From contig NZ_QOHK01000001.1 of the NCBI RefSeq assembly GCF_003319175.1, forward strand, positions 186,001 through 250,000: DNA of 64,000 nucleotides. Reading direction: 5' to 3'. Made by a program: the position numbers and the translations under genes. The stretch is from Blastococcus sp. TF02-8. GTDB taxonomy: Bacteria > Actinomycetota > Actinomycetes > Mycobacteriales > Geodermatophilaceae. The notes under the pieces are model-generated. The model did no database searches. It was not told the origin of the DNA and worked only from the letters and a program-made list of their open reading frames with translations. Positions 33,217-42,315 of this stretch are shown here, piece by piece (position 1 is the stretch's first letter; every line of letters starts with the position of its first letter).

Positions 33217-33525
33217 CATGCGCCGACCGTGACGCCCCGACCTCCGGTAGTCCTCCAGTCGGCTTCTTCTCGCACGTCGCCTGCCGAGGCAGGTCTGTGC
33301 CGGCATAGGGCCGGAGACGGACCCCCCGCACTGGTGAACTACTACAGGGTCACCGGAGAACAAACGCGCGTGCAGGCCGATGCTGCGCTGTTCCGGTTCC
33401 GGAGGGCTACGCCCCTCGTGTGTGTCGGTGGCACGTCGAGCCGTCTTCGACCGCCAAGGGACCGCCGGCAGATCCACACGAGGGACTGCATGGCCGGCCG
33501 CTGCAGGACGGCGCGGGCTGGTGTC
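33217..33525. other. Intergenic, promoter region of conjugation operon likely
   Basis: 309 bases between the ParA-like gene and the end of the ArsR gene. The open frames here are low-complexity extensions. The conjugation operon is read leftward, so its promoter probably lies in this stretch, but no clear -35/-10 pair stands out. Confidence 0.35.
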
Positions 33526-33879
33526 TCAGCGTCCGATTGGTGCCTGTGGCGGCGGAATGACGGCCTGGAGTGCGCTGTACCGGTCCCGCAGGGCGTCGCA
33601 GACCAACTCGCACAGGGTGAAGACGCTGGGATCAGCGATGGCGTACTGAGCGGTGTTCCCCGTGCGGGCGCGTTCGAGCAGCCCGGCGCTGTGCAGCACG
33701 CCGAGGTGCTTGGAGGCGTTCTGCTGGCTGAGCCCGGCACGGGCGGCCAGTTCGCCCACGCTGGCCGGCCCGGCGCGCAGCGCGTCCAGCAGCTTGATGC
33801 GGGCCGGTTCGCTCAGCACGCGGAAGCGCTCGGCGACCAGCTCCACCAGTGGGTCGGGCAGCGGGCTGGGAATGGACAC
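33526..33879 (-). CDS. ArsR/SmtB-family repressor of the sulfur operon
   Basis: A 117-residue winged-helix regulator: LSEPARIKLLDAL, then ASVGELAARAGLSQQNASKH and LGVLHSAGLLERARTGN. A Cys pair in TLCELVCDALRDRY (CxxxC, last helix) could be a thiol or metal switch, as in persulfide-responsive BigR/SqrR relatives, which however place their Cys residues differently. The GTG is supported by AGGA upstream. Divergent to the DUF305-rhodanese operon, with a palindrome between the two. Confidence 0.87.
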   Translation of the reverse strand: MSIPSPLPDPLVELVAERFRVLSEPARIKLLDALRAGPASVGELAARAGLSQQNASKHLGVLHSAGLLERARTGNTAQYAIADPSVFTLCELVCDALRDRYSALQAVIPPPQAPIGR

Positions 33880-33893
33880 ATCCGCATCCTACT

Positions 33894-33911
33894 TACAACT
33901 GCTTGGTTGTA
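33894..33911. promoter_or_regulatory. Candidate ArsR operator
   Basis: A perfect inverted repeat, TACAAC-TGCTTG-GTTGTA, in the 61-base gap between the ArsR gene and the divergent DUF305 gene. The 6-6-6 layout and position are what an ArsR-family repressor controlling both directions would use. Binding is inferred. Confidence 0.6.
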
Positions 33912-33940
33912 CAGCTGTGAGACGAGGGAGGCACATTCTG

Positions 33941-34548
33941 ATGCGGACGACACGTAGGCGACTGATCGCGGGGACCGCCGCAGTGCTGCTGCTTGTGGGC
34001 GGTGGCGTGGTGACCGGCGCGCAGCTGCTGCCCGGCGCGGCGGCGGTCGACCGGCCGACCGCCGGCATGGGCATGGGCATGGCTTCCACGATGCCGGGGA
34101 TCGCTGGGTCGGCCGATTCGATGTTCGCGGTGCAGATGGCGGTGCACCACGAGTCGGCGGTGCAGATGGCCCAGCTGGCCGAGCAGCGGGCGCAGCGCCC
34201 GAGGTCCGGCAGTTGGCCCAGGACATCGAGCGAACCCAGACCGCGGAGATTGCCCAGCTGCGCGCCGCGGCCACGCGGCTGGGCACCGCCGCGGACGGGC
34301 CGACCGGCGGCATGGGCTCAGGGATGGCCGGGATGGGCTCGGAGACCGACCTGGCCGGAGTGCCGGACAACCAGTTCGACCGCGCATTCCTGGAGGCCAT
34401 GATCCCGCACCACCGGATGGGCGTGCACATGTCCCAGATGGTCCAGCGAGCCGGCAGTGATCAGGAGATCGCCGCCATGGCCGCGGAGATGGTCCGCGTC
34501 CAGACCGACGAGATCTTGCTGATGCAGGGCTGGCTGGACCAGCGGTGA
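33941..34548 (+). pseudogene. DUF305 protein, frameshifted
   Basis: A secreted or membrane-tethered DUF305 protein: N-terminal signal segment RRLIAGTAAVLLLVGGGVV, then FAVQMAVHHESAVQMAQLAE. The frame is lost after EQRAQRP. A one-base change near 34198 continues as EVRQLAQDIERTQTAEIAQL, then AFLEAMIPHHRMGVHMSQM, and ends at 34548, about 202 residues. The HH motifs are typical of the family, linked to metal (copper) handling. It is the first gene of the ArsR-controlled operon. Sequencing error or true mutation cannot be separated here. Confidence 0.75.
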
Positions 34549-34617
34549 TTACCAATCGCCGGCCGTCCGGTGACCTGGAAGCACCTGCCTCGTAGGTCGA
34601 CAAGCAAGGAGCACGAC

Positions 34618-34938
34618 ATGGACCCCCGCACGGTGCACGACCGCCGCCGCGAGCTGCAGATCCTCGACGTCCGCGAGGACGAGGAATGGGCGGCCGGCCA
34701 CATCGACGGCGCGGTGCACATCCCCCTCGGCCAACTCCCGCAGCGCATCGGCGAGCTCGGCCCGCAATGTCCCGTCATCACGGTCTGCCGCAGCGGCGGG
34801 CGCGCCGGACGGGCCGCGGACCTGCTGACCTCCTCCGGCCGACGGGCCGTCGTGATGGACGGCGGGATGCAGCGCTGGGCGCGCGAGGGCCTGCCTTTCA
34901 GCGCCGCCGACGGCGCCAGCCCCGGAACCGTCGCCTGA
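34618..34938 (+). CDS. Single-domain rhodanese
   Basis: A 106-residue sulfurtransferase. LQILDVREDEEWAAGHIDGA and the active-site loop VCRSGGRAGR (Cys near residue 57) are typical of GlpE/PspE-like rhodaneses. AAGGAG precedes the ATG. It would move sulfane sulfur to thiol acceptors in a persulfide-handling pathway with its downstream neighbours. Confidence 0.92.
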   Translation: MDPRTVHDRRRELQILDVREDEEWAAGHIDGAVHIPLGQLPQRIGELGPQCPVITVCRSGGRAGRAADLLTSSGRRAVVMDGGMQRWAREGLPFSAADGASPGTVA

Positions 34939-35005
34939 ACGCCACCCGACCACACCTGGCCACACCCGCCCGCGATCGTGGGCCTACTTCGCAGGAGACC
35001 TATCC

Positions 35006-36403
35006 GTGATCCAGATCGAGACCATCGAGACCTCCAGCCTGGGTGACCGCAGCTATCTGGCCACCGACGGGCAGCTCGCCGTCGTCGTCGATCCGCAGCG
35101 CGACATCGACCGGGTCCTCGACCTCGTCGAGCAGCGCGGCCTGAGCCTCACCCACGTCCTCGAGACCCACGTGCACAACGACTACGTCACCGGCGGGCTG
35201 GAGTTGGCCGCGCGCACCGGCGCCACCTACGTCCTGCCCGCCGGAAGCGACGCCCGCTTTGAGCACCACGCGGTCGAAGACGGGGACGTGCTGGAGGCCG
35301 GGGCGATCCGGCTGCGGGTCCTGCACACCCCGGGCCACACCCACCACCACGTCAGCTACGTCCTCGAGGCTGCCCAGGGGGACGGGGAAGGAGTCATCCG
35401 CGCGGTCTTCACCGGCGGGTCGATGCTCTACGGCGCGACCGGGCGCACCGACCTGGTCAGCCCGGCAGACACCGACGAGCTGACCCACGCGCAGTTCCAC
35501 TCCGTGCGCCGCATCGCCCGCGAGCTCCCCGCGCAGACCGAGGTGTTCCCCACCCACGGGTTCGGCAGCTTCTGCTCCGCGACGCCGACCAGCGGCACCG
35601 CCTCCACCGTCGGGGAGCAGCTGCGGGCCAACCCGGCGCTGACCATGGAGGAGCAGCAGTACGTCGACACCCTCCTCGCCGGGCTGGACGCCTACCCCGC
35701 CTACTACGCGCACATGGGCCCGATCAACCGCTCGGGCCCGGCCCCGGTGGACCTGTCGCTGCCCGAGCCGGTGGACCCGGCCGAGCTGCGCCGGCGGCTG
35801 GAGGCCGGCGAGTGGGTGGTGGACCTGCGGCAGCGGACCGCGTTCGCCGCCGGGCACCTGCCCCGCAGCCTGAACTTCGAGCTCGGCAGCAACTTTGTCA
35901 CCTACCTCGGCTGGCTCTACACCTACGGCGAACCCCTGACGCTCATCGGGGAGAGCGAAGAGCAGGTCGCCCAGGCCCGCCGCGAGCTGGTCCGCATCGG
36001 CGTCGACGACCTGGCCGGCGCCGCCGTCGGGAACATCGACGCCCTCACCGACGGGCAGGCGCTGCGCTCCTACCGAGTCACCAACTTCGCCGGCCTCGCC
36101 GCCGCCCTGCAACAGGCCCCGGTGCAGGTGCTCGACGCCCGCCGCAACGACGAACGCGCCCAGGGATACGTACGCGGGTCGCAGCACATCCCCCTGCATG
36201 AGCTGCACGACCGCCTCGAGGAGGTCCCCACCGGGCAGGTGTGGGTCTACTGCGGCTCGGGCTACCGCGCCTCCATCGCCGCCTCGGTCCTGGACACCCC
36301 GGGACGAGAAGTCGTGCTCATCAACGACTCCTACGACAACGCCGGCAAGGCGGGCGTGGAGGAACGGCCGGCCGAAGGGGACAACCCCGCCGACTCAGCC
36401 TGA
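35006..36403 (+). CDS. Metallo-beta-lactamase/rhodanese fusion, persulfide dioxygenase-like
   Basis: A 465-residue protein of the CstB/ETHE1-rhodanese type. The N-terminal metallo-beta-lactamase domain has the iron-binding motif ETHVHNDYVTGG near residue 53, HTPGHTHHHVSY and FPTHGFGSF. Two rhodanese domains follow. The first (EWVVDLRQRTAFAAGHLP) lacks the catalytic Cys, and the second has CGSGYRASIA near residue 415. It would oxidise persulfides to sulfite and transfer sulfur. AGGAG precedes the GTG start at 35006. Same operon as the other rhodaneses. Confidence 0.92.
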   Translation: MIQIETIETSSLGDRSYLATDGQLAVVVDPQRDIDRVLDLVEQRGLSLTHVLETHVHNDYVTGGLELAARTGATYVLPAGSDARFEHHAVEDGDVLEAGAIRLRVLHTPGHTHHHVSYVLEAAQGDGEGVIRAVFTGGSMLYGATGRTDLVSPADTDELTHAQFHSVRRIARELPAQTEVFPTHGFGSFCSATPTSGTASTVGEQLRANPALTMEEQQYVDTLLAGLDAYPAYYAHMGPINRSGPAPVDLSLPEPVDPAELRRRLEAGEWVVDLRQRTAFAAGHLPRSLNFELGSNFVTYLGWLYTYGEPLTLIGESEEQVAQARRELVRIGVDDLAGAAVGNIDALTDGQALRSYRVTNFAGLAAALQQAPVQVLDARRNDERAQGYVRGSQHIPLHELHDRLEEVPTGQVWVYCGSGYRASIAASVLDTPGREVVLINDSYDNAGKAGVEERPAEGDNPADSA

Positions 36404-36458
36404 CCGGCGGCTGGACCCACGACACCCGCAAACGCCGGACCATCCGAGAAGGACATCC

Positions 36459-37049
36459 ATGCACAGCCTCAGCCCTGACCGCATCGACGCGCTCACCGTG
36501 ATGGACTGGCTGCGCGACCCCGACGCGGTCACCGTCATCGACGTCCGCAGCCCGGCGGAGTACGAGACGGCGCACATCGCCGGCTCCTACAACGTGCCGC
36601 TGAACCTGCTCGGCGAACACACCGCCCAGCTCGCCGCCCGGCTGGACCGCAACGTCGTCCTGGTCTGCCAGTCCGGGACGCGGGCGGCCGAGGCCCAGCG
36701 GCGCCTCGTCGGTGTTGGCGCGGCCAACCTCCACGTGCTCGCCGGGAGGATTCCCACCTACGCGGCGGCCGGCAGTCAGGTGATCCGCGGCCCCGCGCGG
36801 TGGTCACTGGAGCGGCGGGTCCGCCTCGTCGCCGGATCGTTGGTGGTCGCCGGGGTGGGTGCGGGCCTACGCATGCCCAAGGCGGCCCTCCTGGCCGGTG
36901 GCGTCGGCGCCGGGCTGACCCTGTCGGCGCTCACCGACACCTACACGATGGGCCGGATCCTGGCCGCGCTGCCGCACAACCGCGGTCCCCGCGAGCGGAG
37001 CGTCGAAGAGGTCATCGACCAATTGCCCGAACGCAGGCAGGCGGCGTGA
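36459..37049 (+). CDS. Rhodanese with C-terminal DUF2892-like membrane segment
   Basis: A 196-residue protein. Rhodanese part: VTVIDVRSPAEYETAHIAGS and active site VCQSGTRAAEA (Cys near residue 69). The C-terminal part is hydrophobic (LVAGSLVVAGVGAGLRMPKA), like DUF2892 membrane tethers found on rhodaneses. It would receive sulfane sulfur at the membrane. GAGAAGGA precedes the ATG. Confidence 0.88.
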   Translation: MHSLSPDRIDALTVMDWLRDPDAVTVIDVRSPAEYETAHIAGSYNVPLNLLGEHTAQLAARLDRNVVLVCQSGTRAAEAQRRLVGVGAANLHVLAGRIPTYAAAGSQVIRGPARWSLERRVRLVAGSLVVAGVGAGLRMPKAALLAGGVGAGLTLSALTDTYTMGRILAALPHNRGPRERSVEEVIDQLPERRQAA

Positions 37050-37092
37050 CCGTCGACGCGAAGCGGCTCTGCGCCCGAGCGCGGACGGAGTG

Positions 37093-37869
37093 ATGGCCGC
37101 GGCGCTGGGCTTGGGCCTGGCCATCGGCATCCTGCTCGGGCTGCTCGGCGGGGGCGGGTCGATTCTCGCCGTCCCCGCGCTGGTCTACGGCGTGGGCGCT
37201 CCGCTGGCCGTCGCCGTCCCGACGTCCCTGCTCGTCGTCGGCGTCTCCTCGGCCACCGCCGTCCTCCCGCGGCTGTGGCAGGGGCAGGTGGCGTGGCGGA
37301 TCGCCGGGGTGTTCGGAGCTGCCGGCGCCGGGGCGGCGTTCGCCGGGGCCGCGGTCAACCGGCTCCTCGACCCGAGGGTCGTACTGGTCGGGTTCGCCGC
37401 GCTCATGGTCACCGCTGGGGTGCGGATGCTCCGCGAGCAGCTCCCGATCGGCGGGGACTGCGCCCTCCCCGGCGGCGGGGTGAACTGGCGTGGCTGCCTG
37501 CCCAAGGCCATCGGATCCGGTGTCGTCGTTGGCTTCCTCACCGGCCTCTTCGGCGTCGGTGGCGGCTTCCTGATCATTCCCGCGCTGGTTCTGCTGCTCG
37601 GGCTGCCCATGACCGTCGCGGTCGGCACCTCGCTGGTCATCATCGTGCTCAACTCCGTCGCCGGGTTCGCCGCCCACGCCGGGGACGCCGCGCTGGACTA
37701 CCGGATCGCGCTGGCCTTCACCGCGGCCGCGGTCGTCGGCTCGCTGGCCTCGGCGAGGGTGGCCTCCCGGCTGCGGGCCGAGCGGCTGCGCCGCTGGTTC
37801 GCATACCTCGTGTTCGCCGTCGCGGCGTTCGTCGTGGTCCAGGCGCTGATCAACCCACTCAGCGGATAA
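37093..37869 (+). CDS. TauE/SafE-family sulfite/thiosulfate exporter
   Basis: A 258-residue, eight-helix membrane protein with two TauE repeats, GILLGLLGGGGSILAVPALV and VGFLTGLFGVGGGFLIIPAL. It probably exports sulfite or another sulfur anion formed by the persulfide dioxygenase. The ATG at 37093 follows ACGGAG; a GTG at 37090 is equally in frame. Same operon. Confidence 0.92.
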   Translation: MAAALGLGLAIGILLGLLGGGGSILAVPALVYGVGAPLAVAVPTSLLVVGVSSATAVLPRLWQGQVAWRIAGVFGAAGAGAAFAGAAVNRLLDPRVVLVGFAALMVTAGVRMLREQLPIGGDCALPGGGVNWRGCLPKAIGSGVVVGFLTGLFGVGGGFLIIPALVLLLGLPMTVAVGTSLVIIVLNSVAGFAAHAGDAALDYRIALAFTAAAVVGSLASARVASRLRAERLRRWFAYLVFAVAAFVVVQALINPLSG

Positions 37870-37930
37870 CCGCCCGCCACCGCGGGCACCCACCCACCCA
37901 CCACGTCATCCACTCCACCAGGAGCACCCC

Positions 37931-38335
37931 TTGGCCGACTTCGGCATGAGCGTGCACGTCAACGCCCCGCTCGACGAAGCTCTGGAACGAACCCGCGCGG
38001 CCCTCGCCGATCAGGGCTTCGGCATCCTCAGCGAAATCGACGTCGCCGCCACCCTCAAAGCCAAGCTCGACGTCGATGTCCCCCCGCAGATCATCCTCGG
38101 TGCCTGCAACGCCCCGCTCGCGCGACAAGGCCTGCAAATCGAACCGGACCTCGGGCTGCTTCTGCCCTGCAACGTTGTCGTCCGCACCGATGACGACGGA
38201 CAGACACTCGTCTCCGCCCTCAACCCGGAACTGATGGTGACCGTGCCCGGCCGGCCCGAACTGGAACCGATCGCCGCCGATGCCAAGGCCCGGCTCCAAG
38301 AGGCACTGCGCGCTGTCGCTGACCGAAGCACCTGA
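37931..38335 (+). CDS. DUF302 domain protein
   Basis: A 134-residue soluble protein with DUF302 features: ALADQGFGILSEIDVAATLK, IILGACNAPLARQGLQ and LLLPCNVVVR with a Cys in each conserved place. The TTG start is well supported by AGGAG. DUF302 proteins commonly neighbour rhodaneses and TauE. Role unknown, perhaps sulfur or metal binding. Last gene of the operon. Confidence 0.85.
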   Translation: MADFGMSVHVNAPLDEALERTRAALADQGFGILSEIDVAATLKAKLDVDVPPQIILGACNAPLARQGLQIEPDLGLLLPCNVVVRTDDDGQTLVSALNPELMVTVPGRPELEPIAADAKARLQEALRAVADRST

Positions 38336-38351
38336 CAGCACCGGACGCATC

Positions 38352-38378
38352 GACGCACCTCCCTCCGGGAGGCGTTTG
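38352..38378 (+). terminator. Probable terminator of sulfur operon
   Basis: Stem CCTCCC (38358-38363) and GGGAGG (38367-38372) with a TCC loop, followed by CGTTTG. It lies about 20 bases after the DUF302 stop. The T tract is short, so termination efficiency is uncertain. Confidence 0.4.
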
Positions 38379-38545
38379 TCCTGTGGGCCACCCGCCCGTC
38401 CAGAGTGCGATGCTGGCATCGGTAAGGGGCGCCTTCCTGACACCCACGCCCTGTCCAACCGTGGATCCAGATATCGGCGTGCGCCCTGGACTGCACCTTC
38501 TTCACCAGCTAGCAGTTCGCATCTTCCCGCCGGAATAGCGAGAAA

Positions 38546-38584
38546 GCCGCACGGCCGACGCCGCAGTAACGCCAGTCGTGCGGC
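38546..38584 (-). terminator. Possible terminator of the Tad operon
   Basis: GCCGCAC (38546-38552) and GTGCGGC (38578-38584) form a stem with a 25-base loop. On the minus strand the stem is followed by TTTCT. It lies about 50 bases past the LysM-BTAD gene. The loop is large, so confidence is low. The rest of 38379-38632 shows no gene. Confidence 0.35.
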
Positions 38585-38632
38585 GGTGCGGGCCGGCACG
38601 TCTCCTCCTTGTCGGATGCGGGCGGCGGGCCC

Positions 38633-41600
38633 TCATGAGGCACGGTCGAGGCGCTGCCGGCGGGCGCGGTTGATGGTCTCCGCGGTGCTCATGGGGAGGT
38701 CCATCTCGTCCTCACCGTCGTGGATGGCCACGATGCGTGCGACGTACGTCTCGGCTTCGGCGCGGTTGCCCTGGTGGAAGGCCACCCACATCGCATCCAG
38801 CAGCACTTGCTCGTCGTCCGACGCAACGAGAAGGGCGGCGGCCGAGGCGGTCGCGGCGGCGGCCAGGTCGCCGTCGGCGAGGGTGGCCGTGACGACCTGG
38901 TGGGCGACGTCGCAGACGGCCGCGGTAAGCGTGAGGTCGAGACCGTCCAGCCACTCGTAGCCGGCCGGACGCTGCGCGAACGGCGGCCCGGACACCAGCT
39001 GAAGGGCGGCCAGCAGGTCGGGGAGGCCGGCGTTCCCGGGGACAGCGGCGCGGGCGCGCAGTTGGCGGAAGAGGTCGGCGTCCACGAGCACGCCGGTCAG
39101 CGTGTAGCGGCCGCGGTGGCCGGAGCTGAGGTGCTTCTGGCCAGTGGCGGGGTCGGTGCCCAACCAGGCGCGGGCGCCGGCGGTGACCCGGTGCACGTAG
39201 GCGCGGGCGCTGACCGGGTCGGCCCTGCCGCCGCGGGCAGGCTGCAGCGCGGTGGCGGCCTCGTCGGCAGTGGCGCCGTGCGGGCGGGTGACGAGATAGG
39301 CGACCGTCTCCTCGTAGCGGCGCCGCAGCCCGGACCTGGCGACGGCCGCCTCATCACCGTGCGCGCGCAGGGTGACCGGTCCGAGCAGCGTCAGCCGGGG
39401 CCGGGCGCAGTCTGGCGACCACCAGTCGGCGAGATCGCGGTCGAGTTGGGCGAGGTCGTCCTCGATCCGGCTGCGCACGTCGGCCGGCGCCGCACGCCCC
39501 AGCGCCTCGGCGGCATCGCTCGCCGACGACGTCGTTCGGGCGGGAATGTCAGTCGGCGAGCGCGGCGTCGCATCGCCTGCTGCGGCAGTGGTGGACCGGC
39601 GTCCGGCCGTCTGCGGGGCAGGCAGTTGGACCGGTGGCTCGGTGGTACCCGAATCGGATGCGTCGTTGCGGAGGGCGCCGGCGGCGTCGGTGTGCACCTG
39701 CCAGGGGCGGTCGCCGGCGGCGACGGGGATCGGGTCGTCATCGGAGTCACGTTCGAAGGCCAGCAGCGTGGCGATGTCGCGAGCCTGCTCGGCGGTCAGC
39801 TGTGGAGCCGGTAGCCGCAGCCCCAGTGCCGGAACGAGCAGCGACCCGTCGTCTGTCAGCGTCAGCAGCCATTCGTCGCTAGCCTCCCCCGGCTCGACGC
39901 CGAGCACGAGTGCGACCGCGGCGCGTCGCGCGCGGGCGAGCAGAGCAGCGGCGACTTCGGCCAGCGCGCCGCCCTGATCCGGCGAGCGTGGGTTGAGGAC
40001 GACCTGCGGCATCCAGCCGTCCCCCGCTCCGGCCCGCAACCGCCCGTCCAGCACGTCGTCGGTGTCGCGCTCGGCCGCTTCCCGCAGCGCGGCGTGCAGA
40101 GCGGGGTCGTTGGCGGTGTCGGTCGGGTGGACCCGGTGCGGTGCCAGGTCGAGCAGTTCCTCGCCGAAACCGACGGTGGTGACGGTGAGGTGGTCCGACC
40201 AGCTGTTGATGGCCAGCTCGGCGGCCAGGTGCCGGGCGAAGTCCGTGCGACGGTCGGCCGGTCCGGTCACGTACACGGCGCCGAGGCGTTCCAGGTCGAG
40301 CAGCCAACGGTCGCCGCCGTCGGTGCCGATGGTGACCAGGGTCGGATATGGCGCCAGGCGAGCCCGGGCCACTTCGGTGGCCACGCCGGCGTCCCGGTCC
40401 AGCCGCACGAACCACCACAGGCCGGTGTCGTCCGCGGTCCACGGTTCCGGCGGCGGACGGTCGGCCGGGGCGTGCAGCCGCAGCTCGAGCCGGCCGCCGT
40501 GCAGTCGGGCGGCGTGGACGTCGGGCAGCGTCCCGTCGGGGTGCTCGGAGATCCGGACGGCGAGTCCGCGCAGCGCCAGGTCGAGCGCAGCGTAGTCGGC
40601 CCTACCCGCGTCGGCCGCCGAGGTGACGACCGTCTGGGTGGCCGAAAGCCCCTTCGAGAGGGGGATCAGCCGTCGGCCAGGGCGGCGGCGGCGCAGCCGC
40701 TGGCGGCGGTGCGCCAGCCACGCCGCGCCCACACCTGCGGCGAGCAGTGCCCCGCTGCCGGCGAGAACGGCTGCCAGTTCCGCCGGGAACTGGTCCCCGT
40801 CGGCGTCGAGGGCATCAGCGTCGGCTGCCGACTGCACCGGTTCCTCGGGTGCACCCTGCGATGTCGGTGAGGCGGCGGGGCTCGATGTGGGCTCCGCCGG
40901 CACGGCTGGCCCGTCCTCATGCGGCGGGCGTGGCGGCGGCGCCTCCTCCGTCGGTGGTTCGGGGGTGGCCGGCGGATGAGAGCCAGGCGCTGCTGGATTT
41001 ACGGGTGGGAGGTCGAGGACCTGCCCGGGAAGGATCAGGTCGGGATCGGTGAATCGGCCGCCGCCGGGAAGCGGTTCGCCGGCATTGAGGGCGTAGATCG
41101 GCTGCCAGCCGTCCAGGCCGTGTTCCTCGGCGATGTCGGTGAGGGTGTCGCCGGGCCGCACGGTCACCTCCCCGGCGGTCCTGTCGACCACGGGGAGGCT
41201 GGCGTCGGGGGGAAGGGCCAATACCCAGCCGGGACGGATCAGCCCCGGGTCGGTGAGAATCGCGCCGTCGGGCTGGGGCCGGCCGCGGTTGAGATCGAGG
41301 ATTTCCTCGAACCGGGTCCAGTCGCCCAGGTAACGGGCGGCGATGCGGCCGAGGGTGTCGCGTGGCTGCACCGTGTACGTCGGACCGGCCGCTGAGGGGG
41401 CGGTGGGCGGAGTGTCCGCCGGCGAGGCGGGTGCGGGCGGGGGCTCCTCGTGGCCCACCGGCTGTTCGGCGACGACGGGCGGGCCGGCCGCGGCCGGAGC
41501 CGCCAACAGCGGTGCGCTGGCGACACCTAGGACGGCGGCCACCAGCAGGCCGGCGAGCTGCTGTGGGACCGCGAGGCCGGGCAGCCGCAGAGGTGGCAGG

Positions 41601-41872
41601 CCACGCAACTGACTGACGAGCTCGACGGCCACCGACAGGGCGAAGCACGCCCAGGCACTCCAGCCGATCACCACGAGCAGTCCGAGAAAGACGGCGCCGG
41701 TGTCCGGTCCGCTCAGCGCAGTGGTCACCTCCACCCAGGAGGGCAGCTCGTCGGGCAGGTAAGCGTCCCCGAGCTGCGATAGCGCAATCGGGACGCCGAC
41801 GACGGCGGCCGCCAACACCAGAAGAGCGAGCAGCCGGCGCAGCAGGTTGAGTGCCCGCGGTGGCGTGGTCAT
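38633..41872 (-). CDS. Large membrane protein with two LysM and SARP-like BTAD domains
   Basis: A 1079-residue protein. N-terminal membrane helices (residues about 10-30, 60-80 and 105-130) are followed by a Pro-rich linker and two LysM domains, TYTVQPRDTLGRIAARYLG near 163 and EVTVRPGDTLTDIAEEHG near 235. After a Pro/Glu-rich stretch comes another membrane helix near 362. The C-terminal region has a winged-helix-like part (LTLLGPVTLRAHGDEAA, near 826) and a bacterial transcriptional activator domain (BTAD, LLDAMWVAFHQGNRAEAETY). It may sense the cell wall outside and act inside, but output is unknown. It overlaps the TadG-like gene (ATGA). Confidence 0.85.
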   Translation of the reverse strand: MTTPPRALNLLRRLLALLVLAAAVVGVPIALSQLGDAYLPDELPSWVEVTTALSGPDTGAVFLGLLVVIGWSAWACFALSVAVELVSQLRGLPPLRLPGLAVPQQLAGLLVAAVLGVASAPLLAAPAAAGPPVVAEQPVGHEEPPPAPASPADTPPTAPSAAGPTYTVQPRDTLGRIAARYLGDWTRFEEILDLNRGRPQPDGAILTDPGLIRPGWVLALPPDASLPVVDRTAGEVTVRPGDTLTDIAEEHGLDGWQPIYALNAGEPLPGGGRFTDPDLILPGQVLDLPPVNPAAPGSHPPATPEPPTEEAPPPRPPHEDGPAVPAEPTSSPAASPTSQGAPEEPVQSAADADALDADGDQFPAELAAVLAGSGALLAAGVGAAWLAHRRQRLRRRRPGRRLIPLSKGLSATQTVVTSAADAGRADYAALDLALRGLAVRISEHPDGTLPDVHAARLHGGRLELRLHAPADRPPPEPWTADDTGLWWFVRLDRDAGVATEVARARLAPYPTLVTIGTDGGDRWLLDLERLGAVYVTGPADRRTDFARHLAAELAINSWSDHLTVTTVGFGEELLDLAPHRVHPTDTANDPALHAALREAAERDTDDVLDGRLRAGAGDGWMPQVVLNPRSPDQGGALAEVAAALLARARRAAVALVLGVEPGEASDEWLLTLTDDGSLLVPALGLRLPAPQLTAEQARDIATLLAFERDSDDDPIPVAAGDRPWQVHTDAAGALRNDASDSGTTEPPVQLPAPQTAGRRSTTAAAGDATPRSPTDIPARTTSSASDAAEALGRAAPADVRSRIEDDLAQLDRDLADWWSPDCARPRLTLLGPVTLRAHGDEAAVARSGLRRRYEETVAYLVTRPHGATADEAATALQPARGGRADPVSARAYVHRVTAGARAWLGTDPATGQKHLSSGHRGRYTLTGVLVDADLFRQLRARAAVPGNAGLPDLLAALQLVSGPPFAQRPAGYEWLDGLDLTLTAAVCDVAHQVVTATLADGDLAAAATASAAALLVASDDEQVLLDAMWVAFHQGNRAEAETYVARIVAIHDGEDEMDLPMSTAETINRARRQRLDRAS

Positions 41873-42315
41873 GGGCCCGCTCCCCCGTTCTGGCCGGTGC
41901 CTGTAATCAGGTCGGCGGTGCCCGAGCCCTCCACCGTGAGGGTGGAGATGCCGATCAGGCCCAGGAAGGTCGTGGACTGGGTGATCGTGGTGGTCACGTA
42001 CAGGGTGTCGCCGTCGACGACCGTCACCGCGCCCTGCACGTCGTTGCGGTCGAGGTAGTCCTGCGCAGCGGCGACCGCGGCGGTCGGGTCGACCTGCACC
42101 TGTCCGGCGAGGGCCGCGGAGATGTCGAGGGCCTGTCCGCCCGCGCGGGCGGCCTCGTCGGCTATGGCGTTGGCGCGCTGAGTGGCGGCCACCTTGGCGC
42201 CGCCGTCGACGGCCAGCCCGATGATGAGCAGCAGCCCTGGAACGAGAACGGCGAGGAAGACGCTGATGGCGCCGCGGTCTCCGTCCGGCCGTCGGCGGCG
42301 TTGGTAGCCGGTCAT
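41869..42315 (-). CDS. TadG-like pilus assembly protein
   Basis: A 148-residue protein with an N-terminal signature GDRGAISVFLAVLVPGLLLI (TadE/TadG-like, processed after the Gly/Glu region), then GLAVDGGAKVAATQRANAIA. A helical extracytoplasmic domain follows. It is shorter than full TadG and could be a minor pilin. It is coupled by overlap to both neighbours. Confidence 0.8.
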   Translation of the reverse strand: MTGYQRRRRPDGDRGAISVFLAVLVPGLLLIIGLAVDGGAKVAATQRANAIADEAARAGGQALDISAALAGQVQVDPTAAVAAAQDYLDRNDVQGAVTVVDGDTLYVTTTITQSTTFLGLIGISTLTVEGSGTADLITGTGQNGGAGP

